NCBI GenBank assembly: GCA_002702065.1
Contig: NZXX01000002.1
Span: 744,001-808,000 of the forward strand
Origin: Anaerolineaceae bacterium
GTDB taxonomy: Bacteria > Chloroflexota > Anaerolineae > Aggregatilineales > Phototrophicaceae
Reading direction: 5' to 3'
DNA length: 64,000 nucleotides
Every line of letters starts with the position of its first letter. Positions within the stretch are counted from its first letter, which is position 1. The translations under genes and the position numbers were made by a program. The notes under the pieces are model-generated. The model was not told the DNA's origin. It saw only the letters and a list, made by a program, of their open reading frames with translations, and did no database searches. Positions 34,001 to 42,531 of the stretch are shown here, in pieces.

Positions 34001-34359
34001 TCGCGGGTCTCCTTCAGCTCACGCACCGCTTTCATCTGCGCCCGCAGCGTTTCTCCGTCGTGTTTGGCAGCAATGATGGCATCCCGCAGATGGGCTTCAT
34101 CGGATGCCAGCAGGTGAATCAGTACGTTGAGCTGGAATGCCAATGTGGTTTCCAGCTGATCGACCCGTTCGCGGAGGGATTTCTGGAAGTGTTTGCGGCT
34201 GCCAATCAGGTCTTCCTGCTCATCCAGGTATTGCCGGATGGCCTCACGGATGAGATCGGCTTCGGTGACATCACGCGGCTGCTTGCTGACGAGCTGCGCC
34301 AGACGGTCGCGCATGGCGGGGGTCATTGACAGACTGCGGCGAACGGATTTTTTACTCAT
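33997..34359 (-). CDS. MobC-like ribbon-helix-helix accessory protein
   Basis: 120 residues. The N-terminal ribbon-helix-helix (SVRRSLSMTPAMRDRLAQLV, then TEADLIREAIRQYLDEQ) is followed by a coiled coil (~55-115). Such proteins bind near oriT and help the relaxase. Its stop overlaps the relaxase start. First gene behind motif D, 60 bases away. Confidence 0.8.
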   Translation of the reverse strand: MSKKSVRRSLSMTPAMRDRLAQLVSKQPRDVTEADLIREAIRQYLDEQEDLIGSRKHFQKSLRERVDQLETTLAFQLNVLIHLLASDEAHLRDAIIAAKHDGETLRAQMKAVRELKETRD

Positions 34360-34418
34360 TGCCCCTCGATGTACAATAATCGGTACTTTCAGTATGCAAG
34401 GCGCGGGGGTCGGGGGGG

Positions 34419-34454
34419 CTGTAAAATTTCAGGATGGGATCGGTAAAATTACGG
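34419..34454 (-). promoter_or_regulatory. ICE direct-repeat motif, copy D (mobilisation operon)
   Basis: On the minus strand: CCGTAATTTTAC then TGAAATTTTACAG with 22-bp spacing, followed by GCATACTGAAAG about 20 bases on (possible -10 CATACT). The same order as copies B and C, 60 bases before the MobC-like start. Confidence 0.75.
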
Positions 34455-34459
34455 CTCTT

Positions 34460-34747
34460 CTGCAATTCATGTGGAAGTTGAGTCAGACTCCAGATCCATC
34501 ACCCCAAATTGACGTGATTCGTGCTTGATCCGTCCGCGAAATATCTGGGTGGCAGTGGTTTAGAGAAGGCCTCCCCATCAAGTGCGGGCGTTCCAAAATC
34601 ACATACGTGTCGCAACAAAACCGGTAGCAGTGAGAAGCAAGGTCAGTAGGGTTACGGGACAACTTTCCTGAATTGTGCCACAATAAGATTGTCGTCGAGG
34701 TCATTCAAGTAATATCAATTCTGTCAGACCATTGCAGCTTTGCTTTG
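34460..34747. other. Border between ICE backbone and AT-rich cargo
   Basis: No convincing gene. Base composition shifts from GC-rich to AT-richer here, so this is probably the insertion border of the cargo island. No repeat or terminator found. Confidence 0.4.
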
Positions 34748-35779
34748 ATGGCAAGAAGATATACGTATGAGGGTGTCGTCTCTATCAAGTCCCGTTTTGG
34801 CTGGCCGATTTACATTCGGCCCCTAAACGAGTCGGATATTCCACCAACTGTAGTGCAACCAGGATATGGAATGAAAGATCAAACAGTCAAGAAACTCAGC
34901 GAAATAGTACGAGTGACAAATGAGTGGTCACAGGAGCAGGAACGCGGACTCTATTGTTACAGAGGACAGTCAGAAAAGGGCTGGGGTTTAGTTCCAACAG
35001 TTTTCCGACACTTAGCAGAGAAGTATGACGAGGCCCTAAATCCAGAGATAAGCCCTGATGATATCGCGACCGCTACGGAGATTGAGATCCGTATATATGA
35101 AGAATTCAGAGAGCGTACAAGGGCGTACAAGCACGAAAGAGTAGATGTGAAGAATCCTTGGGAGATGTTGTGCCTAGCCCAGCATTTTGGAGTTCCTACA
35201 CGATTGCTCGATTGGACAAGCAATCCCTTGGTGGCCGCGTACTTTGCGGTTGAGGACTTAGATGACAAAAGAGACGGTGTTATATGGTGTCTCAATGCGC
35301 CAAAGTTTCTAGGGGAAGAGCAGAATAAACATCTCGTGATGAGAGGACACCTACTGGATACATTGCCTCATCCCGGCAGTGATGAGCAAGTTCATGTTGA
35401 TATTCATGTGACCTTTCTACGAAAGTGGTGGTTAGAACATCTACCTATAGATGTTCCACCCCGCAAAAATGAAAGCATTTTTACCCTCATACAACCCCCG
35501 GACATAGATGACAGAATGAAAATCCAATCTGGCCTTTTTACGGCCTATATTTCTGTGGGCAAAACGAAAGAAGCTGATTTTGTTTGGAGCCATTCACAGT
35601 GGCTAGAAGAGAAGAATCCTAACACGCTGCGAAAGCTGACGATTCCTGGCAGTTGCAAACATGAGTTCCTGGTTCAGTTATGGCGAATGGGTATTAGCCA
35701 TAATGCACTCTTTCCAGGTTTGTCTGGATTAGGACAGCATTTAGTAACCTTGCAAAAGGAGTGGCTCAAAAGACCTTAG
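34748..35779 (+). CDS. FRG-domain protein
   Basis: 343 residues from ATG 34748. An in-frame start at 34673 would add 25 residues; neither has a clear ribosome site. GLYCYRGQSEKGWGLVP is the F/Y-R-G core of the FRG domain, followed by NPWEMLCLAQHFGVPTRLLD and WTSNPLVAAYFAVED, both hallmark blocks. FRG proteins are widespread on mobile elements; the biochemical role is unclear. AT-richer than the ICE backbone. An IS lies 44 bases downstream, so it may belong to a larger broken defence cluster. Confidence 0.82.
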   Translation: MARRYTYEGVVSIKSRFGWPIYIRPLNESDIPPTVVQPGYGMKDQTVKKLSEIVRVTNEWSQEQERGLYCYRGQSEKGWGLVPTVFRHLAEKYDEALNPEISPDDIATATEIEIRIYEEFRERTRAYKHERVDVKNPWEMLCLAQHFGVPTRLLDWTSNPLVAAYFAVEDLDDKRDGVIWCLNAPKFLGEEQNKHLVMRGHLLDTLPHPGSDEQVHVDIHVTFLRKWWLEHLPIDVPPRKNESIFTLIQPPDIDDRMKIQSGLFTAYISVGKTKEADFVWSHSQWLEEKNPNTLRKLTIPGSCKHEFLVQLWRMGISHNALFPGLSGLGQHLVTLQKEWLKRP

Positions 35780-35822
35780 GATGACGACTTTCGGTTTGAT
35801 CTCATTGAGAGGTCAAGTCCCA

Positions 35823-37217
35823 AAGTTTCTGTAAAAACAGGTTGGCGTGACATGGGTTAAACAGCCTGAGCCTGTACTTCAGGCTGTTCCTCAGCGGCTG
35901 GCGACTCCAGCCCTAACTGTCGTCGTAACTGCTTCAACATGGCGACCTCCACCTCGCTCATACGGACGTTCTGCCAGCGCTCGCTGGCCTGCATCAAGGT
36001 GGCAAAGACCAACTTCAGACAGCTTTTTTCATTCCAGAAACGGGGAATGGTCTTAGTACGGCGACGCTGCTCCTCGAAGGCGCGCTCAATGAGATTGGTG
36101 GTGCGGATGCGCTTGTGGTGCAGCGGCGGGCAACGCAGAAAGCTGAGGCAGGCTTCCAGATCGTCCTGCAAACAAGTCGTCGCACTCGGAAACTCCTGAC
36201 CATAGTGAGCGATGAAATCCTGAACCAGCAGGTCGGCGGTGGCCCGGTTGGGCGCGTTGAAAATGGCCTGGACGGAGCGCTTGACGGCCTGCTGCTGGGC
36301 TTGCGGCACTTTGGACAGGATGTTGGTCGTTTTGTGCATCAAACAGCGCTGGCGTAGACTGTGTGGGTAGACTTCCTCAATCACAGCAATCAAGGCCGGT
36401 GCGCCGTCGCTGGTAATCATCGTCGGCACAGGCAGACCGCGCCGCTGCATATCGCGGATGAAGTCACGCCAGGCCGCCGTGCTTTCCTTGTTGCCCAGCG
36501 CCAGATGCAGCAAGATCTTGCGCCCATCGCGGCAGATGCCCCAGGCACATAGCAGCGCTTCCTTGACATTGCCTACCCGCCGCAGGCTCTCGTAAACCGC
36601 ATCCATAAACAGGTATTCCACCTCAAAAGCGCTCAGATCGCGCTGGCAGAAGTGCTGGTAATCCTCCCACAAACTGTCGGTGATCTCACTGACGGCTGTG
36701 CGGCTCAACAGCAGCTGGCCGCTGTAGGGATCGCGGAAAGCCTCCTCCACATCGCGCGTGGACAGACCCCGGCTGTACATCTGTGTCACCAGATATTCCA
36801 GCACATCGCTGTTCCCTCGAAGAAACTCCAGCAGTTTCGAGCGGTAAGGTTGCTCACTGGCCCATACCTGTCAGTACCTGCGGTACGTCAAAGGCGATCT
36901 CCCCCTCCGCGCTGCGGATGCGCCCCGGTTTGTAACCGTTGCGATAGCCGCTTGCCTCTGGCTGGCGCTCATAGCGCTCCCGTCCCAGATAATCCGTCAC
37001 TTCCTGTTCCAGCGCCTGCTGCACCATCCCCTGCACCGCCAGTCGCAAAAACTGGCTCAACGGCTGTTCGCTGCTGGTGATCCCTTCCCGCAAAAAGACG
37101 CTCATCTCTTGCTCTATCCGCTCGCTCGGTGCTATTCTCTGACTCATGGCGTGTCGTTCTCCTTCTGTGATTTGCCTCTCAGAATGATAGCGCACGCCTT
37201 CCCTTTTTACAGAAGTT
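35823..37217 (-). mobile_element. IS256-family insertion sequence
   Basis: About 1.4 kb. The left end (TTTCTGTAAAAACAGGTTGG, ~35826) and the right end read in reverse complement (TTCTGTAAAAAGGGAAGGCG, ~37215) share an imperfect inverted repeat. It carries one leftward transposase gene in two frames. It lies between the FRG gene and a 5'-truncated methylase, so it probably removed or separated the intervening sequence. Exact ends and target duplication are not certain. Confidence 0.8.
35857..37147 (-). pseudogene. IS256-type transposase, frameshifted
   Basis: The first part (from ATG 37147, AGGAG upstream) reads to FDVPQVLTGMGQ and stops at 36854. The continuation in another frame is VWASEQPYRSKLLEFLRGNS, on to 35857. 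The second part has the DDE residues in LFMDAVYES, MITSDGAPAL and TNLIERAFEEQRRRTK. One indel near 36870 accounts for the break, so the transposase is either dead or made by programmed shifting; I see no slippery heptamer. Confidence 0.85.
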
Positions 37218-38096
37218 TACAGACATCACCCAGTGAAGCAAAGCGCGTTTCGCAATATTCCAACTCCAACTATTCAACAGTATCAAGACCTGAAGTTTTC
37301 TCCTCGACCTCGATACTATGTCGAAGTAAACGAAGTTTCTCAACGCCTGGACGATAAAAGCTCTCAAAAATGGTTTATTGCATTTCGTGGAATTACTCTA
37401 GCAGTCAACGAGCGAACGGCAATTGCGGCAATATTGCCATTTTCTGGTGTAGGTAACAGCGCAGCAATCATTTTGACCGAACTTGAACCCAAAAGTCTCC
37501 AAGCGTGCCTCTTAGTCAATATATGCTCATTCACTTTTGACTATTTAGTTCGACAGAAAATGAGTGGCGCAAACCTTAATTTCTTCATTGTAAAGCAGAT
37601 ACCTGTTCTGCCACCTTTTGTATATGTTCCAGCTTTGCAAAAGTTCATACTCTCGCGTGTACTGGAATTGACGTATACGTCTTGGGATTTGCAGCCCTTC
37701 GCACAGGATGTCGGTTATAGGGGCAATCCGTTTATCTGGGAGGAGCAACGACGCTTGCTTATGCGCTGTGAACTCGATGCACTCTACTTCCATTTGTATG
37801 GACTCAACAGAGAAGAAGCAAACTTTATACTTGATCCAGCAGATTTATATGGTGAAAGTTTCCCTGGTGAAACATTCCATGTATTCAAAGAGAAGGAAAT
37901 TGCCAAGTATGGTGAGTACCTCACTAAGCGCATCATCCTGGAGATGTACGACCAGATGGCGGCGCTGCCCACCATGCACGTCCCCGCGCCGAAGGACGAG
38001 TCCGTGACGTATGCCGTGCCGGATGTCTCTCAGTGGGCGACCTGGCTCAACCCGCCGCCCGCTGATGCGAGTATGGCGCATTCGGCGCGCAAATAG
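37218..38096 (+). pseudogene. 5'-truncated Eco57I-type/N6 DNA methylase (C-terminal part)
   Basis: About 290 residues of an open frame that begins inside the IS right end (first usable start GTG 37233). RYYVEVNEVSQRL, FIAFRGITLAVNERTAIAAI and FFIVKQIPVLPPFVYV are typical of the C-terminal target-recognition part of large Eco57I-like/PglX-like methylases of restriction or DISARM-type systems. The catalytic NPPY half is missing. Remnant of a restriction or defence locus cut by the IS. Confidence 0.78.
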
Positions 38097-38219
38097 TGGT
38101 AGAATCAATCAACATGAGAAGAGAGAGCTGGCACATACAGTCTGCTCCTATTCGCAGTGTCTTCGGTGTCACCACCGATTTTCTGACATCTGACCCTACC
38201 AAAGAGCGGAGTTTGAAAC

Positions 38220-38708
38220 TTGGAATTTAATCGGTACAGCCCTCCTTACACAGCATATGGAATGTGGAGTGGATTAGCCCCAGAAGGAACATATCGAAAT
38301 GTCCCTCTATCAGCAATGTCTGGACTTCTTCCTCAAAGCCTCTTAGCTAAAGCCAATAGCATCCTGCTCCTGGCATCTGGTAGCGGTAATCGCTCATGGT
38401 TTGTTGCCAACATCAATAGGGTAGACACACGAGTCAGTGCCATAGATCAGCAGCCTTATGTTGTTGAGTTTGATCATAATGCCTTATCAGCTCACGGTGG
38501 CTTTATTGACCATGGAAATTGGTCTGGTCGAACGACCAAGCAGAGCCAAGATTTCTTCAATCACATCGCTGCTAGCGGTACTGGGACGTGTTATCCACTT
38601 CCAGAGATGCCAACTATTGCCTCCGGCTTACTAGATGATCTGCAGACTTCTTCTCAACATGCAGCTTTTGGGAACGCTTTTTCGGCATTGCAAGTTTCCA
38701 AGAAATAG
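38220..38708 (+). CDS. Unknown cargo protein
   Basis: 162 residues from a TTG start (GGAG eight bases upstream; no ATG available). LQTSSQHAAFGNAFSALQVSKK ends it. No family recognised and no membrane segment or metal motif. AT-rich like its neighbours. It lies between the methylase remnant and another unknown gene, so it may be part of the same former locus. Confidence 0.45.
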   Translation: MEFNRYSPPYTAYGMWSGLAPEGTYRNVPLSAMSGLLPQSLLAKANSILLLASGSGNRSWFVANINRVDTRVSAIDQQPYVVEFDHNALSAHGGFIDHGNWSGRTTKQSQDFFNHIAASGTGTCYPLPEMPTIASGLLDDLQTSSQHAAFGNAFSALQVSKK

Positions 38709-38784
38709 CCGGTTGGGAGTATTTGTTTCGCTCAATCCATATTCTACTTGTCATCGGCTGATCGATACGGAGAGGTAGATTCCA

Positions 38785-39339
38785 ATGAGCAACTTGATCA
38801 ACCCGACAGAAGTCACTAAAGAAGAATTTCTAGCCGCGAGGTTGTCCCAAGAATGTGAAAAGGACTCACTCGATAAGGTAGCAATCTGCACATTGCTGAA
38901 TCATCTCAAGCATCAAAGGCAAAAATACTACCGTGCGCTGCTCACCAAGGAGGGTTTTGAGAATCTTGTTATCGCTTACCACAAGCATGGAGGCGATTTG
39001 ATGGTAAGCGAAGGCGGTCAACCGCTGGCCGACATCATTGAGAAATATACTGAAGCGCTTCGCAATGAATCCAATGAATGCTGGCAAAAAGTTAACAGGA
39101 TGAAGACAATTATCGCCAAAGAGGTGCAGAGGTCGGGAAACATTTTTCCGGAGTCAATGACGCCTTTTGTATCAGATGTCGGAGACCTTGCGATACATGG
39201 ACACTATAAACAACATGAACCAGAGTCCCTGTACATTGGTGGCTATCATCGATTTGCCGCTTACGGTCTGTGGGTGATTGAAAACAATTTTCAGCCGCTC
39301 AGCCTCTACTATTGTGAAGGGACAGGTACTGCACGTTAG
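38785..39339 (+). CDS. Unknown cargo protein
   Basis: 184 residues, helical, with a clear GAGAGG ribosome site. Segments such as LSQECEKDSLDKVAICTLLN and LYIGGYHRFAAYGLWVIENN show no family I know. A single-gene unit between another unknown gene and the second VapBC pair. Confidence 0.55.
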   Translation: MSNLINPTEVTKEEFLAARLSQECEKDSLDKVAICTLLNHLKHQRQKYYRALLTKEGFENLVIAYHKHGGDLMVSEGGQPLADIIEKYTEALRNESNECWQKVNRMKTIIAKEVQRSGNIFPESMTPFVSDVGDLAIHGHYKQHEPESLYIGGYHRFAAYGLWVIENNFQPLSLYYCEGTGTAR

Positions 39340-39403
39340 CCGTATAACATTCCACAGAATGCCATGAAGAATGATAAAATGAGGTAAAACGAGGAGGTGA
39401 ATC

Positions 39404-39631
39404 ATGACCGTTTATGAGGAAGCCATCCAACTCACTAGCCGTATGACGCTGGCCGACAAAGTTCGGCTGCTGGAATATCTCAGCAAAGCACTGAAGCAGG
39501 ATATTGAAACCGAAGCGTACAGACATATGCCCTGGGAACAGTTCCTTGATCTGACCTATGGCAGTCTGGCAGATGATCCCATCGAGCGCAATCAGCCGCT
39601 CCATGCTGATGTGCGAGATGAGATTGAATGA
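39404..39631 (+). CDS. vapB: Antitoxin of second VapBC-type pair
   Basis: 75 residues. The N-terminal helical part (YEEAIQLTSRMTLADKVRLL) resembles short antitoxins of PIN toxins. GGAGGTG lies 6 bases before the ATG, and the stop overlaps the toxin start (ATGA). It should bind the toxin and the operon promoter. Context-based call. Confidence 0.75.
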   Translation: MTVYEEAIQLTSRMTLADKVRLLEYLSKALKQDIETEAYRHMPWEQFLDLTYGSLADDPIERNQPLHADVRDEIE

Positions 39632-40029
39632 AGTATCTGCTCGATACCAATACCTGTATTCGCTATATCAACGGACGTGCGCCGCAAATACGTGAACACA
39701 TGCGGACGGTTTCCGATTCAGATATTGTCATTAGCACGGTCACGAAAGGTGAGATGTACGCTGGTTCAGCGAAAAGCCAGACACCGCAGCGTTCACGTGC
39801 CCGACAGGACGCCTTTTTCATCCGCTTTGCCAGCTTGCCGTTTGACGAAGCGGCAGCAGAGGAGTTCGGGCACATTCGCGCTCACCTAGAGCTGGCGGGT
39901 ACGCCTATTGGCCCGTATGACATGCAGATTGCGGCCATTGCAGCGACACATGGGTTGATTGTGGTCACACACAACACGAAGGAATTCGCGCGCGTTCCTG
40001 GGATAAAAATCGAAGATTGGGAGGTGTAA
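39628..40029 (+). CDS. vapC: PIN-domain toxin, second pair
   Basis: 133 residues. YLLDTNTCIRYI carries the first acidic residue, STVTKGEMYAG the second, and PIGPYDMQIAAIAATHG with VVTHNTKEFARV the rest, a complete PIN/VapC motif set. It resembles FitB/VapC proteins that cut tRNA. Only distantly similar to the pair at 12.7 kb, so independently acquired. Confidence 0.9.
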   Translation: MKYLLDTNTCIRYINGRAPQIREHMRTVSDSDIVISTVTKGEMYAGSAKSQTPQRSRARQDAFFIRFASLPFDEAAAEEFGHIRAHLELAGTPIGPYDMQIAAIAATHGLIVVTHNTKEFARVPGIKIEDWEV

Positions 40030-40081
40030 TGCCTTTCAGGTCAGATGAAGGTGTTAGCTACTTGTCTCTGAAGAAGGTTGG

Positions 40082-40651
40082 ATGAAAGACGAAAACCTCA
40101 TGAGTATGTTTCTGCAAAGCTTGATAGATATTGATACCTGGAATGAGGCAAAATGGCGTGCCACGGCTTATTTTGTCCATGAGGACCCTACAATGGTTCC
40201 GGCCTTAGGTATCTTCTTCGAAAATGAAAGATCAGCCAAACAGATTTTCATAGACCTAATCGAACGGCTTGGGAAAGATGATCCCTATAATGAACTCCGC
40301 ATAGCCGTTATTGAGGGTGAGATTAAGGGACAACAAGGATATTCCGTACACATTAGTTCTAATCCTGAGCAGACCATCAAACGAGCACAGGCACAAGGAG
40401 AGGAACTTGATGTTGAGCAGATTTTGGTGGTAAGTCGAATTCACCGAATGACGCCTGACCCCGGGTCTCCTCATTTGAGTAACTTTAAGAGGGCATTTTC
40501 CGGGCAAGGTAAATACCTACTAATTCCAGTGACGGGCACAGCTCAATCTATCAACCCACATTTCGATCTGGCGATAGGTAAAACCGAAATTCTCTTTAGG
40601 CGAGTTGAAGATATAGATACGAACGATAGGGATGCGGTAATCTTTGCATAG
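40082..40651 (+). CDS. Unknown cargo protein, first of a pair
   Basis: 189 residues beginning MKDENLMSMFLQSLIDIDTW. Mixed alpha/beta composition, no membrane helix, no motif I recognise. It ends 12 bases before the next gene on the same strand; the two are likely co-transcribed and may form a two-gene system. Confidence 0.55.
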   Translation: MKDENLMSMFLQSLIDIDTWNEAKWRATAYFVHEDPTMVPALGIFFENERSAKQIFIDLIERLGKDDPYNELRIAVIEGEIKGQQGYSVHISSNPEQTIKRAQAQGEELDVEQILVVSRIHRMTPDPGSPHLSNFKRAFSGQGKYLLIPVTGTAQSINPHFDLAIGKTEILFRRVEDIDTNDRDAVIFA

Positions 40652-40663
40652 GATGGGTTGAAA

Positions 40664-41431
40664 ATGAGTGCGGTGAGAAATAGAACATCTCTGTATATTA
40701 AGTCGGAGGGGCCAAAACCTGACGCAATGGCGCGAGGGTTTGGGTGGCTATTGGATTTGGGACGTAATGAGAACAAGAGAGCCGCATTGCTGGCGATCCC
40801 GATAATGGATAATCTGAATGGTGTAATTGCTGAAGTCTTGGGGGACAGTGCTGTTAAGGGATTGAAGCAAGGCAAACCCTTCAGTTTGAATTCGGTTGTT
40901 TCTGTTTCGCTGCTCACGGAGCGGAAAGACATATTCAGGCATCAAGGTCCGATATTGGTCGCATATCCAAATAAAAAACTGTTGGACAAGATCGACAACA
41001 TTCGGGAAGTAACTGATGTATTGGTTATTCCCTGGTCGTTTGGAGAGATACAATATTGGATAGACACTTGGCATGCGCGGGAACTTGGCGCTACTGAAAA
41101 TCGACAAGCGGAACCGGCATTTTCAGATCCGGTAGTTGAAGAAGCTCTCAAGAGTTTGACATCGCGTGTCAATCTCAGCACTGGCATCGGACACCCTATG
41201 GATCGGGCGGCAGCAGTTGATCTCTTTAGGAAACTCAAGGCAGCCAAGATCGCCTACGATCCTTCTGAGGTCAGGGGCTGGCTTGTCAGACATGGTTGGG
41301 AAAGCGATGACGCAGATGCTGTGAAAGACATTGCGGAGAAGATTTCGCAGGGCCGATCTGTGCGTAGCGAAATGGGTGGTTGGGCTGACGATATTGTTGA
41401 TCTATGGCGCGAACGGGCATCTAAATCCTAG
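40664..41431 (+). CDS. Unknown cargo protein, second of a pair
   Basis: 255 residues from ATG 40664 (a TTG at 40658 is possible). The N-terminal half is alpha/beta with a possible nucleotide-binding-like strand-turn (ILVAYPNKKLLDKIDNIREV). The C-terminal helical part (AKIAYDPSEVRGWLVRHGWE, then DAVKDIAEKISQGRSVR) looks like a small helical binding module. Function unknown. Confidence 0.55.
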   Translation: MSAVRNRTSLYIKSEGPKPDAMARGFGWLLDLGRNENKRAALLAIPIMDNLNGVIAEVLGDSAVKGLKQGKPFSLNSVVSVSLLTERKDIFRHQGPILVAYPNKKLLDKIDNIREVTDVLVIPWSFGEIQYWIDTWHARELGATENRQAEPAFSDPVVEEALKSLTSRVNLSTGIGHPMDRAAAVDLFRKLKAAKIAYDPSEVRGWLVRHGWESDDADAVKDIAEKISQGRSVRSEMGGWADDIVDLWRERASKS

Positions 41432-41491
41432 GTTGTAATAGATCGTTACAGGATGCTGCGGTTATTCTGACTGAAATCCACGTTGTTTACC

Positions 41492-41520
41492 CTGACAAGA
41501 TCAAATAGCTTCTCTATATC
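41492..41520 (+). promoter_or_regulatory. Candidate promoter of the structured RNA
   Basis: CTGACA (41492-41497), 17 bases, TATATC (41515-41520). It lies just before the hairpin-rich region and no protein gene follows. Confidence 0.45.
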
Positions 41521-41526
41521 GACCAT

Positions 41527-41990
41527 CCCACGCACGCTATCACCTCATCGTTATCGGTGGTCTGCCATCGGCAATCGTTGGTGACCTACGGAGCAGATGA
41601 CGATGCTTACCAGATAGAGCATCTGTCTGGTAGATGGTCAATCCAGGCAGGATTGACCACAGCGAACGCACTGCAGGTGTGTTCGGTCGGCGTGGTTGAC
41701 CACGCCGACACGCTGACCAGCACGCAGTTGGCTGGTCAGCGGTGCGTCACGTGAGCGTGGCGCACCAGCCCCTCCGGCGCATGAGGAGCCAGCGTTTTAG
41801 CTGGCGACCCATCTCAGCCCGTCATACGCTCTCACGAGCCGGTATGACCTGAGACAGCCATAAACGTGTCCGACGGACAATCGTTTACGCTGAGATGGGT
41901 TCGGCGTCCGCAGGACGCGGCGCTGCTGCGAGGCAGCGCCATCGGCGATACGCGCATCCCTGATGCGGTATCGCCGCAAACGCGCACGGA
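41527..41990 (+). ncRNA. Large, highly structured non-coding RNA candidate
   Basis: Consecutive hairpins cover 41602-41976 with almost no unpaired DNA between them. Listed as stem arms: pseudoknot GATGCT 41602-41607/AGCATC 41618-41623 with TACCAGA 41608-41614/TCTGGTA 41626-41632; 41636/41658 (9 bp); 41663/41685 (9 bp); 41688/41707 (9 bp); 41712/41740 (10 bp); 41741/41766 (10 bp); 41788/41805 (6 bp); 41808-41818/41889-41899 (11 bp) enclosing hairpins at 41821-41848 and 41861-41887; 41904/41918 (6 bp); 41919/41940 (8 bp); 41943/41976 (15 bp, bulged). Stems contain G-T pairs that are G-U only on the + strand (e.g. 41668:41680, 41747:41760), so the + strand is the RNA. Identity unknown: omega/HEARO, GOLLD or ROOL-like RNAs are options. 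Confidence 0.7.
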
Positions 41991-42044
41991 CTGTGGGACA
42001 AACATATTGGATTGGGATTGTCAAGCAGAAGAGGGGAGTTGCCA

Positions 42045-42076
42045 AAAATAAAGAGGCGATGCTCGCGCACCGCCTC
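42045..42076 (-). terminator. Rho-independent terminator after ssb
   Basis: Reading leftward, GAGGCG (42076-42071) pairs with CGCCTC (42058-42053), then TTTATTTTT. It closes the leftward transcription unit before the structured RNA. Confidence 0.82.
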
Positions 42077-42102
42077 AGCAGGGGAGTTATGCGGGGTTCG
42101 AC

Positions 42103-42480
42103 TCAGAAGGGGATGGTCTCGTCTTCTGGAGTATCGTCGCTGTCGCCGTTGGCGCGATCCAGCAGGATCAGGCGGTCAACATCCATATCGAGACTGGCTT
42201 GTGGACTGCCGTTCTGGTCAATCCAGGCGCTCGGACGCAACCACGAGCCTGTCACCTGAATCAGCACGCCACGTTTCACGTAGCTGCTTGCCACCGATGC
42301 AAGGTTTTGCCAGCAGTTCACGCGCACCCAGAGGGTTTGCTTCTGACCGCCGCCATTGGTGCGGTTGACTGCCACCGAGAAGGAGGCCACCTGCCGGTCG
42401 CCATTGCTGGTCTGGACGGTGCGTACCTGGGGATCGCTTCCAACGTGTCCAGTAAGAGTGATGCCAATATGTGTACCCAT
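42103..42480 (-). CDS. ssb: Single-stranded DNA-binding protein
   Basis: 125 residues from ATG 42480, chosen because AGGAGG precedes it. An OB-fold core (GITLTGHVGSDPQVRTVQTS; QVASFSVAVNR; LWVRVNCWQNLA) and the acidic tail ending DETIPF, the usual SSB interaction peptide. It coats single-stranded DNA and recruits replication and repair enzymes, useful on entry of the transferred strand. It lies 52 bases after the three-way-junction RNA element and is followed by a terminator. Confidence 0.95.
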   Translation of the reverse strand: MGTHIGITLTGHVGSDPQVRTVQTSNGDRQVASFSVAVNRTNGGGQKQTLWVRVNCWQNLASVASSYVKRGVLIQVTGSWLRPSAWIDQNGSPQASLDMDVDRLILLDRANGDSDDTPEDETIPF

Positions 42481-42531
42481 GATGTTTGAACCTCCTGCGC
42501 ATCTTGCGCTTATCTGTTTCATCAGCCCTAT

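Noticed and set aside
41602-41976. Integron attC array
   Set aside because: Hairpins are abutting, of unequal type, with no cassette genes between them and no integron integrase in the window.
41557-42259. Short + strand ORFs over the structured region
   Set aside because: The palindromic content explains the open frames; products look random.
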